DNA of 64,000 bases from Microbacterium oryzae (GCF_030406385.1 NZ_JAUEPM010000001.1:620001-684000), one strand, 5' to 3'. Counted from the first letter of the stretch, positions 38,561-52,409 are shown. The notes: generated from the sequence alone by a model not told the origin. Made by a program: numbers and translations.

Positions 38561-40710
38561 GCCGCACGCCGACGCAGCACGCCGCGCCCGACGAGCCATC
38601 CCACGCCGATGAGCAGCGCGAGCGCATACGCGCCCATGAGGAGCGGCCAGGCGGGCGGACGGAACGACACCGTCACGGTGTCGCCCGGCGCGACGTCGGA
38701 GACGTCGACCGTGAGCAGCCAGCCGCGCAGCGGCTCGGTCGCCTCCGCTCCCGCCACTCGGTACCCCGGGTACGGCAGGCGGCTGAGCACCACGCGTCCG
38801 TCCTCCCCCGCCTCCTCGACGGTGAAGGTCACGGCGGTGTCGCTCTCCGCGGTCACGGCCACGCGGGTGTCGGGTGCGGTCCAGGTGACGCCGCCCGCTG
38901 AAGGCAGCTCCTCGTCGCGCTCGAAGAGCCACGTGTACTCGCCGTCGTCGGCGAGATGCCATCCCTCCGGCGCCTCGGGCTCGCGCGGGTAGGTGTCCTT
39001 CATCGCGACGACGGTGCTCACGCGCATGAGGTCGGACACCCGCTCGCCGGTCTCGTCGTCGACCGACCACAGCGTCTCCAGCGCGTCCTCGCAGGTCTCC
39101 CCACGCAGGTCGATGCAGAGGTCGTCGCCGAACGCCTCGAACGGCAGCACCGTGTAGAGGCTGCTGACGTCGGTCGGGCTGAAGTACCAGAGATTCGCGA
39201 GGAGACGCTCCCGCCAGCTCCGGCCATCCTGCCAGCCGTCCTCGGCATCGCCCACGACGATGGCGTCGCCGTGCTGGTCGGGGAGCACGGACTGCAGCGC
39301 CGTCGCGCTGTCGGGTGCGTCGCGGCTCGGCAGCGGCGAGGTCGGCAGCAGGGGCAGCTGCCCGGCCGTGAAGACGGCGGTGATCGCCATCGCCCCGAGC
39401 ACCGCGACCGCCGAGCGGCGCCGCACGCGGGGCGAGCGCGCCGCCCATCGCAGCAGGACGAGGGCGGCGAAGGAGACGACGGCGGCCGCGAGCACGGCCT
39501 TCCACGCGTACGGGCCGTTCCCCCAGGTCAGCAGCGACGTGACGCCGATGACGAGGGCGGAGAGCCAGAACGCGCGGCGTGTGGCCCCCGCGGGGAAGCG
39601 GCGCGACATGCCCACGACGAAGAGGACGACGAGCACGATCGCGAGGTACGGGATGAGCCGCAGCGGCCAGCGGATGGCGCCCATGTGGCTCGGGCCGAGG
39701 ACGAGCGCCAGCACGATGCCGCCCAGGACGAACAGCGGGATGGCGCGCCGGACGGCCGAGCGCGCGAGCGGGAGGGCGAACGGCAGGAGCAGCAGCACCC
39801 ACGCGATGTAGACGAGCGGCCCCTCCGTGATGTCGCCATCCCAGGCGCGGATGGTCGCGCTCACCCACGGATTGCCCGACGCGGCGAGATCGGTCAGGTC
39901 GGCGTTGAGGAACCCGAGGTTCTCGAACGGCGCGCTGCCGCGCTCGGTGACGGGGGCCGTCAGCACCGCGGGCAGGTAGACGACGATCGTGAGGAGGGCT
40001 CCCCACGCCGACGCGAGCAGGGTGCGGATGGCGCGGGCCGGGTCGCGGCGGACGGCGTGCCGCACGAGGGACTCCACCAGGACGACCACGAGCATCATCA
40101 CGCCGAAGACGTAGCCGACGGTGATGAGCAGGTAGCTCGCGATCAGGTACGGCAGGGGCGAGCGACGGTGCTCGACGGTGCGCCGCAGTGCCCACCACAC
40201 CCACGGGAAGAGCGCGACGTTGATGAGGTCGGTCGACCACGACGCGGCGTCCATGTAGACGACGAAGCCCGATGCCGGCACGAGCACGCCGGCGAGGGCG
40301 GCCCACGGACGGTGCGCGCCGAACCGGCGCGCGAGCAGGTGCACGCCCAGCGCGAGCACCGCGAGGAAGACGAGCTTCACCACGGTGGCGTGCAGCACGG
40401 GGCTCTCGCTCAGGCGCGCGGTGATCGCGATGACCCACGTCATCGGGTTGAGGAGGCCCCACTGCCCCTCCGCCCAGTAGTTGCCCGCCTGCCAGGCCGA
40501 CGGGTCGAGCATGGGCAGCTTCCCCTGCAGCAGCTGGTCTCCGAGCTGCCACCACTGCCCGGCCGACCCGCGCTCGGTGTCGTCGGAGAAGTAGAAGCGC
40601 GGCGCCACGAGGAGCCGCGACGCCGCCAGAGCGAGGGTCACGACGACCGCCAGCAGCGGCCATCCCACCCGGTGCGCCCGCCGCGTCGTCGTGCCGCCGT
40701 CCGCCGTCAT
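38518..40710 (-). CDS. Large polytopic membrane protein, YfhO/GT-C-like
   Basis: A 730-residue protein with about thirteen membrane helices and a C-terminal external domain. The first external loop carries [22 protein letters not shown], whose adjacent Asp residues fit the catalytic-base position of GT-C enzymes; the late external region includes [10 protein letters not shown] as in YfhO-type proteins. ATG 40710 has GGAGGACTT directly upstream, one of the best ribosome sites in the window, and a TACCAT box at 40757-40762. Start codons further upstream would cross that promoter. It overlaps the convergent GtrB-like gene by 43 bp and ends with TAG. Inferred to use the lipid-linked sugar made by that neighbour. 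Confidence 0.78.
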   Translation of the reverse strand: MTADGGTTTRRAHRVGWPLLAVVVTLALAASRLLVAPRFYFSDDTERGSAGQWWQLGDQLLQGKLPMLDPSAWQAGNYWAEGQWGLLNPMTWVIAITARLSESPVLHATVVKLVFLAVLALGVHLLARRFGAHRPWAALAGVLVPASGFVVYMDAASWSTDLINVALFPWVWWALRRTVEHRRSPLPYLIASYLLITVGYVFGVMMLVVVLVESLVRHAVRRDPARAIRTLLASAWGALLTIVVYLPAVLTAPVTERGSAPFENLGFLNADLTDLAASGNPWVSATIRAWDGDITEGPLVYIAWVLLLLPFALPLARSAVRRAIPLFVLGGIVLALVLGPSHMGAIRWPLRLIPYLAIVLVVLFVVGMSRRFPAGATRRAFWLSALVIGVTSLLTWGNGPYAWKAVLAAAVVSFAALVLLRWAARSPRVRRRSAVAVLGAMAITAVFTAGQLPLLPTSPLPSRDAPDSATALQSVLPDQHGDAIVVGDAEDGWQDGRSWRERLLANLWYFSPTDVSSLYTVLPFEAFGDDLCIDLRGETCEDALETLWSVDDETGERVSDLMRVSTVVAMKDTYPREPEAPEGWHLADDGEYTWLFERDEELPSAGGVTWTAPDTRVAVTAESDTAVTFTVEEAGEDGRVVLSRLPYPGYRVAGAEATEPLRGWLLTVDVSDVAPGDTVTVSFRPPAWPLLMGAYALALLIGVGWLVGRGVLRRRAAQRSGGPVSETAKA

Positions 40711-40762
40711 AAGTCCTCCGCTGCTCGCTCCGCCGCCGCGCGACAGGCCAGAGACGATGGTA
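40705..40762 (-). promoter_or_regulatory. Promoter and ribosome site of the YfhO-like gene
   Basis: TACCAT (40757-40762, minus strand) would start transcription near 40750, giving a 40-nt leader that ends with GGAGGACTT immediately before the ATG at 40710. This conventional arrangement contrasts with the leaderless genes nearby. Confidence 0.5.
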
Positions 40763-40825
40763 GACCGCACGGCCGGGCGCGCCCCGCGCGTGGATCCCCG
40801 CGTCCGCTGTGCCACGATGGGCTGT

Positions 40826-44101
<3,276 letters not shown>

Positions 44102-44105
<4 letters not shown>

Positions 44106-46138
44106 ACGCGAGCACACCCCGCCCCGCCCGCGCCGACATCCAGGCGCTGCGCGCCCTCGCGGTGCTCGGCGTCGTGCTGTTCCACATCTGGCCGCGCGCG
44201 CTGCCGGGGGGCTACGTCGGCGTCGACGTCTTCTTCGTCATCTCCGGCTACCTCATCACCGGCCAGCTCGCGCGCGCGCGTGAGCGGGGGACGCTCCGTC
44301 TCGGGGCGTTCTGGGCCGCCCGCGCCCGACGGCTGCTGCCGGCGAGCCTCCTCGTCCTCCTCGCGAGCATCGCCCTCGTCCTGCTGTGGACGCCGGCGCC
44401 GCTGCGGGGCGACGATCTCCGCTCGATCGTCGGGAGCGCGCTCTATGTCGTGAACTGGCAGCTCGCGGCGGACGGCGTCGACTACCTCGCGCACGACGCC
44501 GCGCCGCCGATCGCCCAGCACTACTGGTCGCTGTCCGTCGAGGAGCAGTTCTACGTGCTGTGGCCGCTGCTGCTGCTGGCCGTCACCGCTGCGGCCGGCG
44601 CGCGCAGCTCACGGCGGCGCCTGGCGATCGGAGCGGCGGTCATCGCGGCCGCCGGCTTCGGCGCCAGCGTGTGGCTGACGTCGACGAGCTACCCCTTGGG
44701 CTACTTCTCGACCGTCAGCCGGCTCTGGGAGTTCGCGCTCGGCGCGATCGTCGCGCTGCTGCCGCGCCTCGTGCTCCCCCGCGCGGCGCACCTCGCCGCC
44801 TGGCTCGCCGCGCTCGCGCTGGTCGTCGCGACCCTCCGCGCCTACGACGACGCGACGCCGTTCCCCGGCCCCGCCGCCCTCCTCCCCACCGCGGCCACCG
44901 CGATCCTCATCGCGCTCGGCGCCGGGCCGCTCGAGCGCGTCGTCGCCTGGCGGCCGCTGCAGTGGCTCGGCGATCGCTCCTACAGCATCTACCTCTGGCA
45001 CTGGCCGCTCGTCGTCATCGCCCCCCACGCGCTCGGCCGGCCACCGGAGCTGCCCGAGAACCTCGCGCTCCTCGTCGCGACCGTCGTCCTGGCCGCCCTG
45101 ACCAAGCGCTTCGTCGAGGACCCGGTCCGCTTCGCACCGCGAGCGCGCAGCTTCCGCTCGTCGTCCGTGCTCGTCCTCACCGCGGCGGCCATGGCGGTCG
45201 TCGTCGCGGGCGCCGCGGTGCCGATGTGGCGGCAGGCCGCCGTCGCGGCCGAGCGGAGTGCGACGGCCGCCGAGAGCCTCCGCGATCCAGGTCAGTGCCG
45301 GGGAGCTGCGGCGCTCCTCGACGACGGCTGCGCGGGCGTCCTCGACGACCCCATCGCGCAGGCCGACCTCATCCCGGCGCCCGCCGGCCTCCGCGACGAC
45401 ATCGGCGACGCCTTCGCCTGCTACGACTTCGACCCGACCGCCGGGGGCGACCTCACCACGTGCGCGTTCGGCTCAGACGACCCCGACGCGCTGCGCATCG
45501 CACTGCACGGGGACTCGCACGCCGCCATGCTCATCCCCACGCTGCGCGAGACCGCCGCCGACCGCGGCTGGCACGTCGACGTCTTCGTCGGCCGCGGCTG
45601 CGTCTGGCAGGAGCCGGCTCCCGCCGACTGCGCCGACCACGTCGAGAAGCTCGACGGCGAGCTCGCATCGGGGGCGTACGACGCCGTCCTCGTCACCGCC
45701 GTGAACGCCGCAGAGCGCGACGCCGAGGCGCGAGCCGCGGCGGCCGCCCGTTACGCGGACGCCTGGCGGCACGCGCAGGACGCCGGCACACGGGTCGTCG
45801 CCGTCGCCGACAACCCCCGCGTCCCGGCCGCCGCCCAGGACTGCGTCGCCGCGGCGGGCGAGCTGACCGCCGGCACCTGCGCCGTCCCCCGCGCCGATGC
45901 CGCGCTCGCGGACGATCCGCTGCGGGCCGCAGCCGCCGCGATGGGCGCCCCGCTCGTGGATCTGAGCGACGCGTACTGCACCGACGCGGTGTGCCCCATG
46001 ATGCTGGGAGGGGTGCTCGTCTATCGCGACCTGCATCACCTCACGGCGTCCTTCAGCACCACCCTCGGCCATCCGCTCGCCGACCGGATCGCCGCGGCCC
46101 TCGCCGAGACCCCGCCCAGCCCGAGGAGCAGCTCATGA
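44102..46138 (+). CDS. Acyltransferase-3 / SGNH two-domain O-acetyltransferase B
   Basis: A 678-residue paralogue of the 26245-28284 protein. The membrane acyltransferase-3 domain starts DIQALRALAVLGVVLFHIWP and includes VDVFFVISGYLIT, SLSVEEQFYVLWP and SIYLWHWPLV. The external SGNH domain has nucleophile S472 in HGDSHAAM and the pair D643/H646 in RDLHHL. It should acetylate an exported rhamnose-containing glycan, judging by co-translation with rmlCD (GTGA overlap) and with the GT4 gene after it (ATGA). Two paralogues in one locus imply two target positions or two polymers. Confidence 0.9.
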
Positions 46139-47214
46139 AGAACGCCGGATCCGTGCTGGTCTTCCCGACCTGGCCCGAGAACCCGTACCTCAACCTCCTC
46201 GAGCTGTCGGCACGTGCCGCGGGCTACCGCTTCGCGGGGGCCACCACGCACTCCGAGCTGCTGCGCGAGCTGCGACGACTGCGCGGCGGCGATGTCGCGC
46301 ACGTCCATTGGACGACTCCGCTCGTGCAGGAGGCCGCCGACGATGCCGACGCCGGCGAGCGGCTGCTGGCCCTGCTCGACGCCCTCCGGGCCGCACGTCG
46401 CCGCGGCGCGCGGCTGATCTGGACCATCCACAATCGCCTGCCGCACGAGCTGCGGTTCCGCGAGCGCGAGATCGCGCTCTACCAGGGCCTCGCCGACCTC
46501 GCCGATGTCGTGCACGTCATGGCACCCGACACGGCGCGGGTGGTGTCGGATGTCGTCGCCCTCGATCCGCGGAAGGTGCGGGTCATCCCCCACCCCAGCT
46601 ACGAGGGGATCTACGACGTCGGCGGCGTCGACCGGGAGGCCGCGCGCGTGGCCTTCGACCTCGCACCGCAGGAGCGGGCGGTGCTCTTCCTCGGCCAGAT
46701 CCGTCCGTACAAGGGCGTCGACGCGCTCATCGAGGCCGCGGCGGCCACCGACGGCGATATCGCGCTCCTCCTCGCCGGCGTGGTGAAGGAGCAGTCCGCC
46801 GATGACGTCGCCGCGCTCATCCCGGATGGCCTGCGCGCGATCACGCACTTCTCCTTCGTGCCCGACGGCGACCTCGCGCGCTGGTTCCGGGCGTCCGACG
46901 TGGCGGTGTTCCCCTATCGCGCCATCCTCAACTCGGGGAGCGTGCACCTGGCCGCGACGTTCCGCCTGCCGGTCGTGCTGCCCGACGAACCGCACCTGCG
47001 CGAGCAGTTCGGCGGCGAGCCGTGGGTGGCGTTCTTCGACACAGCGCGGCCCGCGCAATCGATCGCGGAGCTCCTCGCGGACCGCGACCTGTTCGAGGCG
47101 GTGACCGAGGCGGATTTCGCCGCGTTCACCGCGCCCATCTCGCCCTGGCGCACCGCCCGCGCCTACCGCGCCCTCCTCGACGAGCTCAGCGGCGGAGGCG
47201 AGCGCGCGCGATGA
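46135..47214 (+). CDS. Family 4 (GT-B) glycosyltransferase
   Basis: A 359-residue GT-B fold enzyme. The N-terminal half contains VLVFPTWPENPYLNLL, DVAHVHWTTP and IWTIHNRLPHE (acceptor side). The C-terminal half opens with AVLFLGQIRPYKGVDALIEA, and the GT4 loop is represented by SDVAVFPYRAILNSGSVHLAATF, where the usual E-x7-E is reduced to a Ser-rich turn. Preceded by GAGGAG with 6-nt spacing and overlapping the acyltransferase stop (ATGA). Layout is close to enzymes annotated as beta-1,4-mannosyl or GumK-like GT4, but the sugar is unknown. Its 3' end overlaps the convergent GT2 gene by 29 bp. Confidence 0.82.
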   Translation: MKNAGSVLVFPTWPENPYLNLLELSARAAGYRFAGATTHSELLRELRRLRGGDVAHVHWTTPLVQEAADDADAGERLLALLDALRAARRRGARLIWTIHNRLPHELRFREREIALYQGLADLADVVHVMAPDTARVVSDVVALDPRKVRVIPHPSYEGIYDVGGVDREAARVAFDLAPQERAVLFLGQIRPYKGVDALIEAAAATDGDIALLLAGVVKEQSADDVAALIPDGLRAITHFSFVPDGDLARWFRASDVAVFPYRAILNSGSVHLAATFRLPVVLPDEPHLREQFGGEPWVAFFDTARPAQSIAELLADRDLFEAVTEADFAAFTAPISPWRTARAYRALLDELSGGGERAR

Positions 47215-48856
47215 TCACCGCGCGGCGCATCGCGCGCGGCGCCCAGTGGCGACGACGGCGCACCACGGTGACGCCGTCCACCCTCGCGTAGAGGAGCGGA
47301 TCCCGCGGAGCGTACGCGGGCAGCTCGCCCTCCCCCGGCACCGCGACAGCGCATCGGGCGACCGCGTCGCGGAGAGCCGGGGTGAGGGGGCGGTGCATGG
47401 GAAGCGCGCGGACCGCGAAGACCGCCTGCCACCGCCATCCGCCGGCGTCGTCGGCACGCCAGCGGACGTCCGACGGCTCGATCACGGGGGCGCCCGCGAA
47501 CTCGCCGTCGTGCAGCACGGGCAGAGCGGCTCTCGCGCCCTCGGCGCTCTTCCCTTCCACGAGCAGCGCCCCGTGGCGGAGCCGGCCGACACGGGTGACG
47601 CGGCCGGCCATCCGCTCGCGCGCCGCCAGCGCGCGCTCGGCGTCCGCGTCGGAGAGCCGCGCCTCGGGCACCAGCATGACCGCGCGCTCGCCGAGCACGC
47701 GGCGCACGGTGCGCTCCAGCCGCAGCCAGTCGGCGAGCGCCGCGGGTTGCACGCGCAGCGCGGTGGTGAGGGGCGTGATGAGCGCTTCCACCTCGGCCGG
47801 GGTCAGCGCGGCGACCTCGCCGAGGCGCTCGAGCGCCGCGGTCCAGTCCGCCGCCACGTCGTCCTCGGCGGGAAGCGCGAGCAGCCAGCGCGCGAGCGGC
47901 CGCGCGGCCGCGTGCTCACCCGCGACGACGAGGCGCAGCACGAGCGCGCGCAGCGGGTCGCCGTCGGAGACCGGGGGCGTCGCGTCGAGCAGGGCGCGCA
48001 CGGCCTCCCGCACGGCCGCCGCGTCGTCCGCGTCGGCCCGGGCGGCCCAGCGCGCGATGTGGATGAAGCCGTCGCGCTCCCGCACCAGCTCGGCGTACAC
48101 GGCCGACAGCCCCGCATCGCCCGCGTCGGCCACCAGTCGCGCGCAGGCGAGCTCCTGGCCGAGGTAGCTCAGCAGCGACGGCGCCGCATCCGCCCGCGCC
48201 GACATCGAGGTCGCCCCCGGCCGCTCGCGATAGAGGTACACGACGTCCGGGATGATGTCCACGCGTCGGGCCAGCAGGTACGCGCGCACCATCGGCACGA
48301 TGTCGTTCGAGCGCGGCACATCGGGGAAGCGGGTGCCGGCGGCGCGGAGCCAGTCGAGGGCGAACGCCTTGTTCCAGCAGGGCCGGCTGAAGAGCAGCGT
48401 GGGCTCGTCGCGCAGTGCGATGCCGCTCGCCGGGTGGTCGAACGCGGGCATGGCGTCCGTCGGCCGCCAGGTGTCGGCCGGGCGGAATTTCAGGTAGTCG
48501 CCGAACGCGATGTCCGATCCGCTGCGCTCGAGGCTCGCGACGAGCGCAGCGTACGCGCCGTCGGGGACGAGGTCGTCGCCGTCGCAGAAGACCAGGTAGC
48601 GGCCGCGCGCCGCGTCGATTCCGGTGTTCCGAGCGGTTCCCCCGCCTCGTCCCGCCGCACTCACCAGACGCACGCGCGGATCGCGAGCGGCGACATCCGC
48701 CACGATCTCGGGGGTGGCGTCGCGCGAGTCGTCGTCGACGACGAGGACCTCCATCGCGTCGACGTCCTGCGCGAGGACGGTCTCGAGCGTCTCGCCGATC
48801 CACGGCGCCACGTCGTGCACGGGGATGACGACGGACAGGACCGGGCGCTCAGTCAC
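47186..48856 (-). CDS. Family 2 glycosyltransferase with helical C-terminal domain
   Basis: A 556-residue protein. The GT-A domain (about 5-225) shows LSVVIPVHDVAPWIGETLET, VVDDDSRDAT, GRGGGTARNTGID and the metal motif FCDGDDL near residue 92, followed by RSNDIVPMVRAYLLA. The rest is Ala/Arg-rich helical sequence as in teichoic-acid-polymerase-like (TarQ/CDP-glycerol-associated) GT2 proteins, then a small C-terminal beta-rich part. The second of two adjacent GTG codons (48856) is chosen because TAGGAT ends exactly 6 nt before it. It is monocistronic and overlaps the convergent GT4 gene at 47186-47214. Confidence 0.8.
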   Translation of the reverse strand: MTERPVLSVVIPVHDVAPWIGETLETVLAQDVDAMEVLVVDDDSRDATPEIVADVAARDPRVRLVSAAGRGGGTARNTGIDAARGRYLVFCDGDDLVPDGAYAALVASLERSGSDIAFGDYLKFRPADTWRPTDAMPAFDHPASGIALRDEPTLLFSRPCWNKAFALDWLRAAGTRFPDVPRSNDIVPMVRAYLLARRVDIIPDVVYLYRERPGATSMSARADAAPSLLSYLGQELACARLVADAGDAGLSAVYAELVRERDGFIHIARWAARADADDAAAVREAVRALLDATPPVSDGDPLRALVLRLVVAGEHAAARPLARWLLALPAEDDVAADWTAALERLGEVAALTPAEVEALITPLTTALRVQPAALADWLRLERTVRRVLGERAVMLVPEARLSDADAERALAARERMAGRVTRVGRLRHGALLVEGKSAEGARAALPVLHDGEFAGAPVIEPSDVRWRADDAGGWRWQAVFAVRALPMHRPLTPALRDAVARCAVAVPGEGELPAYAPRDPLLYARVDGVTVVRRRRHWAPRAMRRAVIIARARLRR

Positions 48857-48862
48857 CACCCG

Positions 48863-48868
48863 ATCCTA
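48863..48868 (-). promoter_or_regulatory. Minus 10 box of the 556-residue GT2 gene
   Basis: TAGGAT on the minus strand, 6 nt before GTG 48856. It sits in the 24-bp gap after the stop of the upstream secreted-protein gene, so a dedicated leaderless promoter is squeezed between two same-strand genes. Confidence 0.6.
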
Positions 48869-48880
48869 TCCGCGCGGGGG

Positions 48881-50965
48881 TCACCGGACTGACGAGCCCT
48901 TCGGCAGGAAGTCGACCGTCTGGGTCGGGAGAGTGAGGATGGCCGGCCACTTTCCGCCTGCCAGGCGGCGCACCGCGGTGACCGACGTGACATGCCGCAG
49001 CCGGCCGCCGTCGAGGACGTACACCCGATCGCTCTTCGCCGCCTTCACGAAGATCCGTCCCTGGACGCGGGCGCCCGACCGGTCCAGCTTCTTGCACGTC
49101 GCGGTGTCCAGCGTCGTGGTCGAGAAGCCGGCCGTGGTGCTCACCGGCCGCAGCGTGCCGCTCGCGGCGACGTAGGTCGTCGTGCCGCACTTCGCGAACA
49201 GGCCCAGCGTGCCCTTGTCGGCATAGCCCGTGAGAGTGGTGGACGTCACGTTCGCGTCGACGCCGCGCCCGAGTCCGTACTCGTCGGCGAGGCCCCAGCT
49301 CGGCAGGTAGACGAGGTGCTTGTCGGACGTGGGGAGGTAGACGCGCGCGGAGGTGGTGCGCTTCACCCAGCTCCCCCGCGCGAACCGCATCTCGGCGACC
49401 GTGTACTTCTTCTGCGCGGCGGCGGACATGACGGCGGCGTACGGCGCGGACGAGCCCGTGTACGCCGCGACGGCGGCGCTGTCGTAGAGCGGCACGAGCC
49501 GCGAGCCGCTGACGATGTGCAGCCGGCCGTTCGACGACCGGCGCGCGACGTTCGTCACGGCCGATCCCTTCCCGACCGACGTGTAGGTCGAGGCCGCCAG
49601 GGCCAGCTCGGTGCCGCACCTGCCGCCCCACTGCGCCACCTGCGTGCATGTCGCGAACCGGTGCCGCTTGCCGCCCTGCAGCAGGGCCACCTCACCGCTG
49701 GTGGCGTTGCGGATGAACAGCGATGCGGTGCCCTTCGTCGGGTACGCGGCGGCGGCATCCGCCGACACCTCGCGCCATGCGCCGAAGGCGGCCTTGTACT
49801 CGGCGAGTGTCGCCGACGTGACGTGGACCTTGCTCGTGCCGTTCACGAGGTAGATGTCGCGGCTGTCGACGCGGATGAGCCCCGTCATGGCGGCGCGGGT
49901 AGGACCGAACCAGTCCGTGAAGTAGTTGTAGAAGTTGCGGTTGCCGTAAGCCGAGCACGCGTCGCCCGTGCCGTAGCCCGCGCGCAGCGCGGCCGCGTTC
50001 GGCTGGTACGGCGTGTAGTAGTACAGGCTCGCGGTGGCCTTGTTCTTGATCGTGACCGCACCCGACCCGCAGGACGCATCGGGGTGGTACTGGACGCGGG
50101 AGGACTTCCCCACGGGGAACCAGGTGAACCAGCTGGACTTGGCGTAGACCTGGTACTGGCGCGCCGCCCCGTAGACCTGGTTCTGGAAGCCGTAGTAGCG
50201 GGTGTCGCACGCGGCGGTGTCGGGGCACGCCATGCCCATCGCGATCGTATAGCGCCAGTCGCTCGGCCAGGTGTGCGTGACGAGGCCCTGCTCCTTCTGC
50301 AGCATCACCAGCAGCACCTGCGGGTTGATGCCGCACGCCTGCGCAACCTTGGCGATGATCGTCGCTGCGCTCTCGTTCGCCGCACCCGCGTACGGCCTGG
50401 TGCAGTAGGTGTCGGCCTTCCGCGTGCTCGTGGTCATCCGGAAGTCCTTCAGACACGTATAGCCCGACTGACAGGTCGGCACCTTGCTCTTCAAGAAGGT
50501 CTGGATCTGCGCGGCGCTCATCGCACCGCTGTTGTAGAAGACGGCGTCGCTGACGATGTCGCCCGCGTCGAACCCGACGAGGCTCACCGCGCGGGCTCGC
50601 AGCTCCGCACCCTCCTCCACGACCGCCTCGTCGGGAGTGGTGTCGTGCGCGAGCCGGTCCATCTCCTCCGGAGCGAGCTCCTCGGGTGCGGGAGTCGGGG
50701 TCGCCTTCGGCGCCGGGGTCGCGGATGGCGCAGCGGCCGGCTTCGCAGCGGCGGGCGCGGTCGGCGTCGGGCGGGGAGCGGCGGTCGCGGGCGGCGTGCC
50801 GGGCGCGGTGGTGGCGGAGACGACCGGCTCGGCCTCGGGTGTCGTCGCGGCCGCCGCGCTGGCGGCGGTGAGCGATCCGGCGAGGAGGCCGAGGACGACG
50901 AGGGCGGAGACGGTCAGGCGTCCGCGCGCGGCGGCGGACGCGCGGAGGAGCGGGCGGGCACGCAT
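48881..50965 (-). CDS. Secreted cell-surface protein with repeated C-terminal modules
   Basis: A 694-residue exported protein. Residues 1-40 are a signal peptide ending in an ASAAAA-type site. A Pro/Ala/Thr-rich low-complexity linker follows to about residue 95. The central region (about 120-360) resembles actinobacterial secreted proteins often labelled haemagglutinin-like: INPQVLLVMLQKEQGLV carries a Glu placed as in lysozyme/glucosaminidase folds, followed by a Cys-containing GMACPDTAACDTRYYGFQNQ. From about 365 to the end, roughly six degenerate 50-residue modules repeat (for example DIYLVNGTSKVHV, RLHIVSGSRLVPL, RVYVLDGGRLRHV). ATG 50965 is 6 nt after CATACT. Wall attachment or hydrolysis is inference. 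Confidence 0.72.
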   Translation of the reverse strand: MRARPLLRASAAARGRLTVSALVVLGLLAGSLTAASAAAATTPEAEPVVSATTAPGTPPATAAPRPTPTAPAAAKPAAAPSATPAPKATPTPAPEELAPEEMDRLAHDTTPDEAVVEEGAELRARAVSLVGFDAGDIVSDAVFYNSGAMSAAQIQTFLKSKVPTCQSGYTCLKDFRMTTSTRKADTYCTRPYAGAANESAATIIAKVAQACGINPQVLLVMLQKEQGLVTHTWPSDWRYTIAMGMACPDTAACDTRYYGFQNQVYGAARQYQVYAKSSWFTWFPVGKSSRVQYHPDASCGSGAVTIKNKATASLYYYTPYQPNAAALRAGYGTGDACSAYGNRNFYNYFTDWFGPTRAAMTGLIRVDSRDIYLVNGTSKVHVTSATLAEYKAAFGAWREVSADAAAAYPTKGTASLFIRNATSGEVALLQGGKRHRFATCTQVAQWGGRCGTELALAASTYTSVGKGSAVTNVARRSSNGRLHIVSGSRLVPLYDSAAVAAYTGSSAPYAAVMSAAAQKKYTVAEMRFARGSWVKRTTSARVYLPTSDKHLVYLPSWGLADEYGLGRGVDANVTSTTLTGYADKGTLGLFAKCGTTTYVAASGTLRPVSTTAGFSTTTLDTATCKKLDRSGARVQGRIFVKAAKSDRVYVLDGGRLRHVTSVTAVRRLAGGKWPAILTLPTQTVDFLPKGSSVR

Positions 50966-51106
50966 TCGATCAGTATGTCGGAACCGGACGCGCACCCCTT
51001 GCGCAGGGGTCTCCCGCGCGGTCATGAAAGGATTGACGGGTTGCACCGCACGGATGAGCCGCCGGCTCTCGCGCGGTTGGAGTCGGCCAGAGGGGTTTCA
51101 GGCGTC

Positions 51107-52408
51107 ATGAAGTTGAGTGTGATCGGTTGCGGTTATCTGGGTGCGGTGCACGCGGCCGCGATGGCGTCGCTCGGGCACGAGGTCGTCGGTGTGGATGTCG
51201 ACGCGGCGAAGATCGACAAGCTCGCCGCAGGTGAGACGCCGTTCTTCGAGCCCGGTCTGGGCGAGATCCTCCAGGCGGGCCTGGCATCGGGCCGCCTGTC
51301 GTTCACGACCGACATGTCCGCCGCCGCCGGCGCGAAGGTGCACTTCATCGCCGTGGGCACCCCGCAGCGCAAGGACGGCACCGGCGCGGACATGACCTAC
51401 GTCAACTCCTCCGTCGAGGCGCTGCTGCCCCACCTGGGCGAGGGCGACCTCGTCGCTGGCAAGTCCACCGTCCCCGTCGGCACGGCCCAGCGCCTGTCCG
51501 AGCTCGTCGCGCCCACCGGCGCGCACCTGGCGTGGAACCCCGAGTTCCTCCGCGAGGGCTTCGCGGTCAAGGACACCGTCGAGCCCGACCGGCTCGTGTA
51601 CGGCGTCTCCGACACCACCGGCGAGACCGACACGGCCACCCTCGACGAGGTGTACGCCACCGCGCTCGCCGCCGGCACCCCGCGCCTGGTGACCGGGTAC
51701 GCGACCGCCGAGCTGGTGAAGGTCGCCGCGAACAGCTTCCTGGCCACGAAGATCAGCTTCATCAACGCCATGGCCGAGATCGCCGAGGCCACCGGCGCCG
51801 ACGTCACCCAGCTCGCCGACGCGATCGGGCACGACAACCGCATCGGGCGCCGCTTCCTCAACGCCGGCGTCGGCTTCGGCGGCGGGTGCCTCCCCAAGGA
51901 CATCCGCGCCTTCGCCGCCCGCGCCGAGGAGCTCGGCAAGGGCGAGTCCGTGGCGTTCCTGAAGCAGGTCGACGAGATCAACCTCCGCCGCCGCCAGCGG
52001 GTGGTCGACCTCGTCACCCACAGCTTCGACGACCACGTCAACGGCCACCGCGTCGCCGTGCTCGGCCTGGCGTTCAAGCCCGACAGCGACGACACCCGCG
52101 ACTCCCCCGCCCTCGACGTCGCCGTGCGCCTCAAGGGCCTCGGAGCCGACGTCATCGCCTACGACCCCGAGGCCATCGCCAACGCCCGCCGCGCTCACCC
52201 GCAGCTCGCGTACGCGGACTCCCTCGACGACGCCCTCACCGGCGCCGAGACCGTCGTCATCGCCACCGAGTGGAAGGCGTTCCGCGCCCTCGACGCCGCC
52301 GAGACCGCGCAGAAGGTCGCCCGCCCCGTCATCATCGACGGCCGCAACATCCTCTCCCCCGACCACTGGCGCGACGCCGGCTGGACCTACCACGGCATGG
52401 GCCGCTGA
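51107..52408 (+). CDS. ugd: UDP-glucose 6-dehydrogenase
   Basis: A 433-residue NAD-dependent enzyme oxidising UDP-glucose to UDP-glucuronate, a donor for acidic surface polysaccharides. The Rossmann start is LSVIGCGYLGAVHA with GxGxxG at 7-12; VGTPQRKDGTGADMTYV, the NPEFLREGFAVKD block, catalytic C261 in GFGGGCLPKD, and LAFKPDSDDTRDSPALDV are all canonical. A weak AGAGGGG precedes the ATG; a TTGACG at 51033-51038 may be a minus 35, but no clear minus 10 follows. It is followed one base later by a GT2 gene and divergent from the secreted-protein gene. Specificity for UDP-glucose over UDP-ManNAc is inferred. Confidence 0.92.
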   Translation: MKLSVIGCGYLGAVHAAAMASLGHEVVGVDVDAAKIDKLAAGETPFFEPGLGEILQAGLASGRLSFTTDMSAAAGAKVHFIAVGTPQRKDGTGADMTYVNSSVEALLPHLGEGDLVAGKSTVPVGTAQRLSELVAPTGAHLAWNPEFLREGFAVKDTVEPDRLVYGVSDTTGETDTATLDEVYATALAAGTPRLVTGYATAELVKVAANSFLATKISFINAMAEIAEATGADVTQLADAIGHDNRIGRRFLNAGVGFGGGCLPKDIRAFAARAEELGKGESVAFLKQVDEINLRRRQRVVDLVTHSFDDHVNGHRVAVLGLAFKPDSDDTRDSPALDVAVRLKGLGADVIAYDPEAIANARRAHPQLAYADSLDDALTGAETVVIATEWKAFRALDAAETAQKVARPVIIDGRNILSPDHWRDAGWTYHGMGR

Positions 52409-52409
52409 C

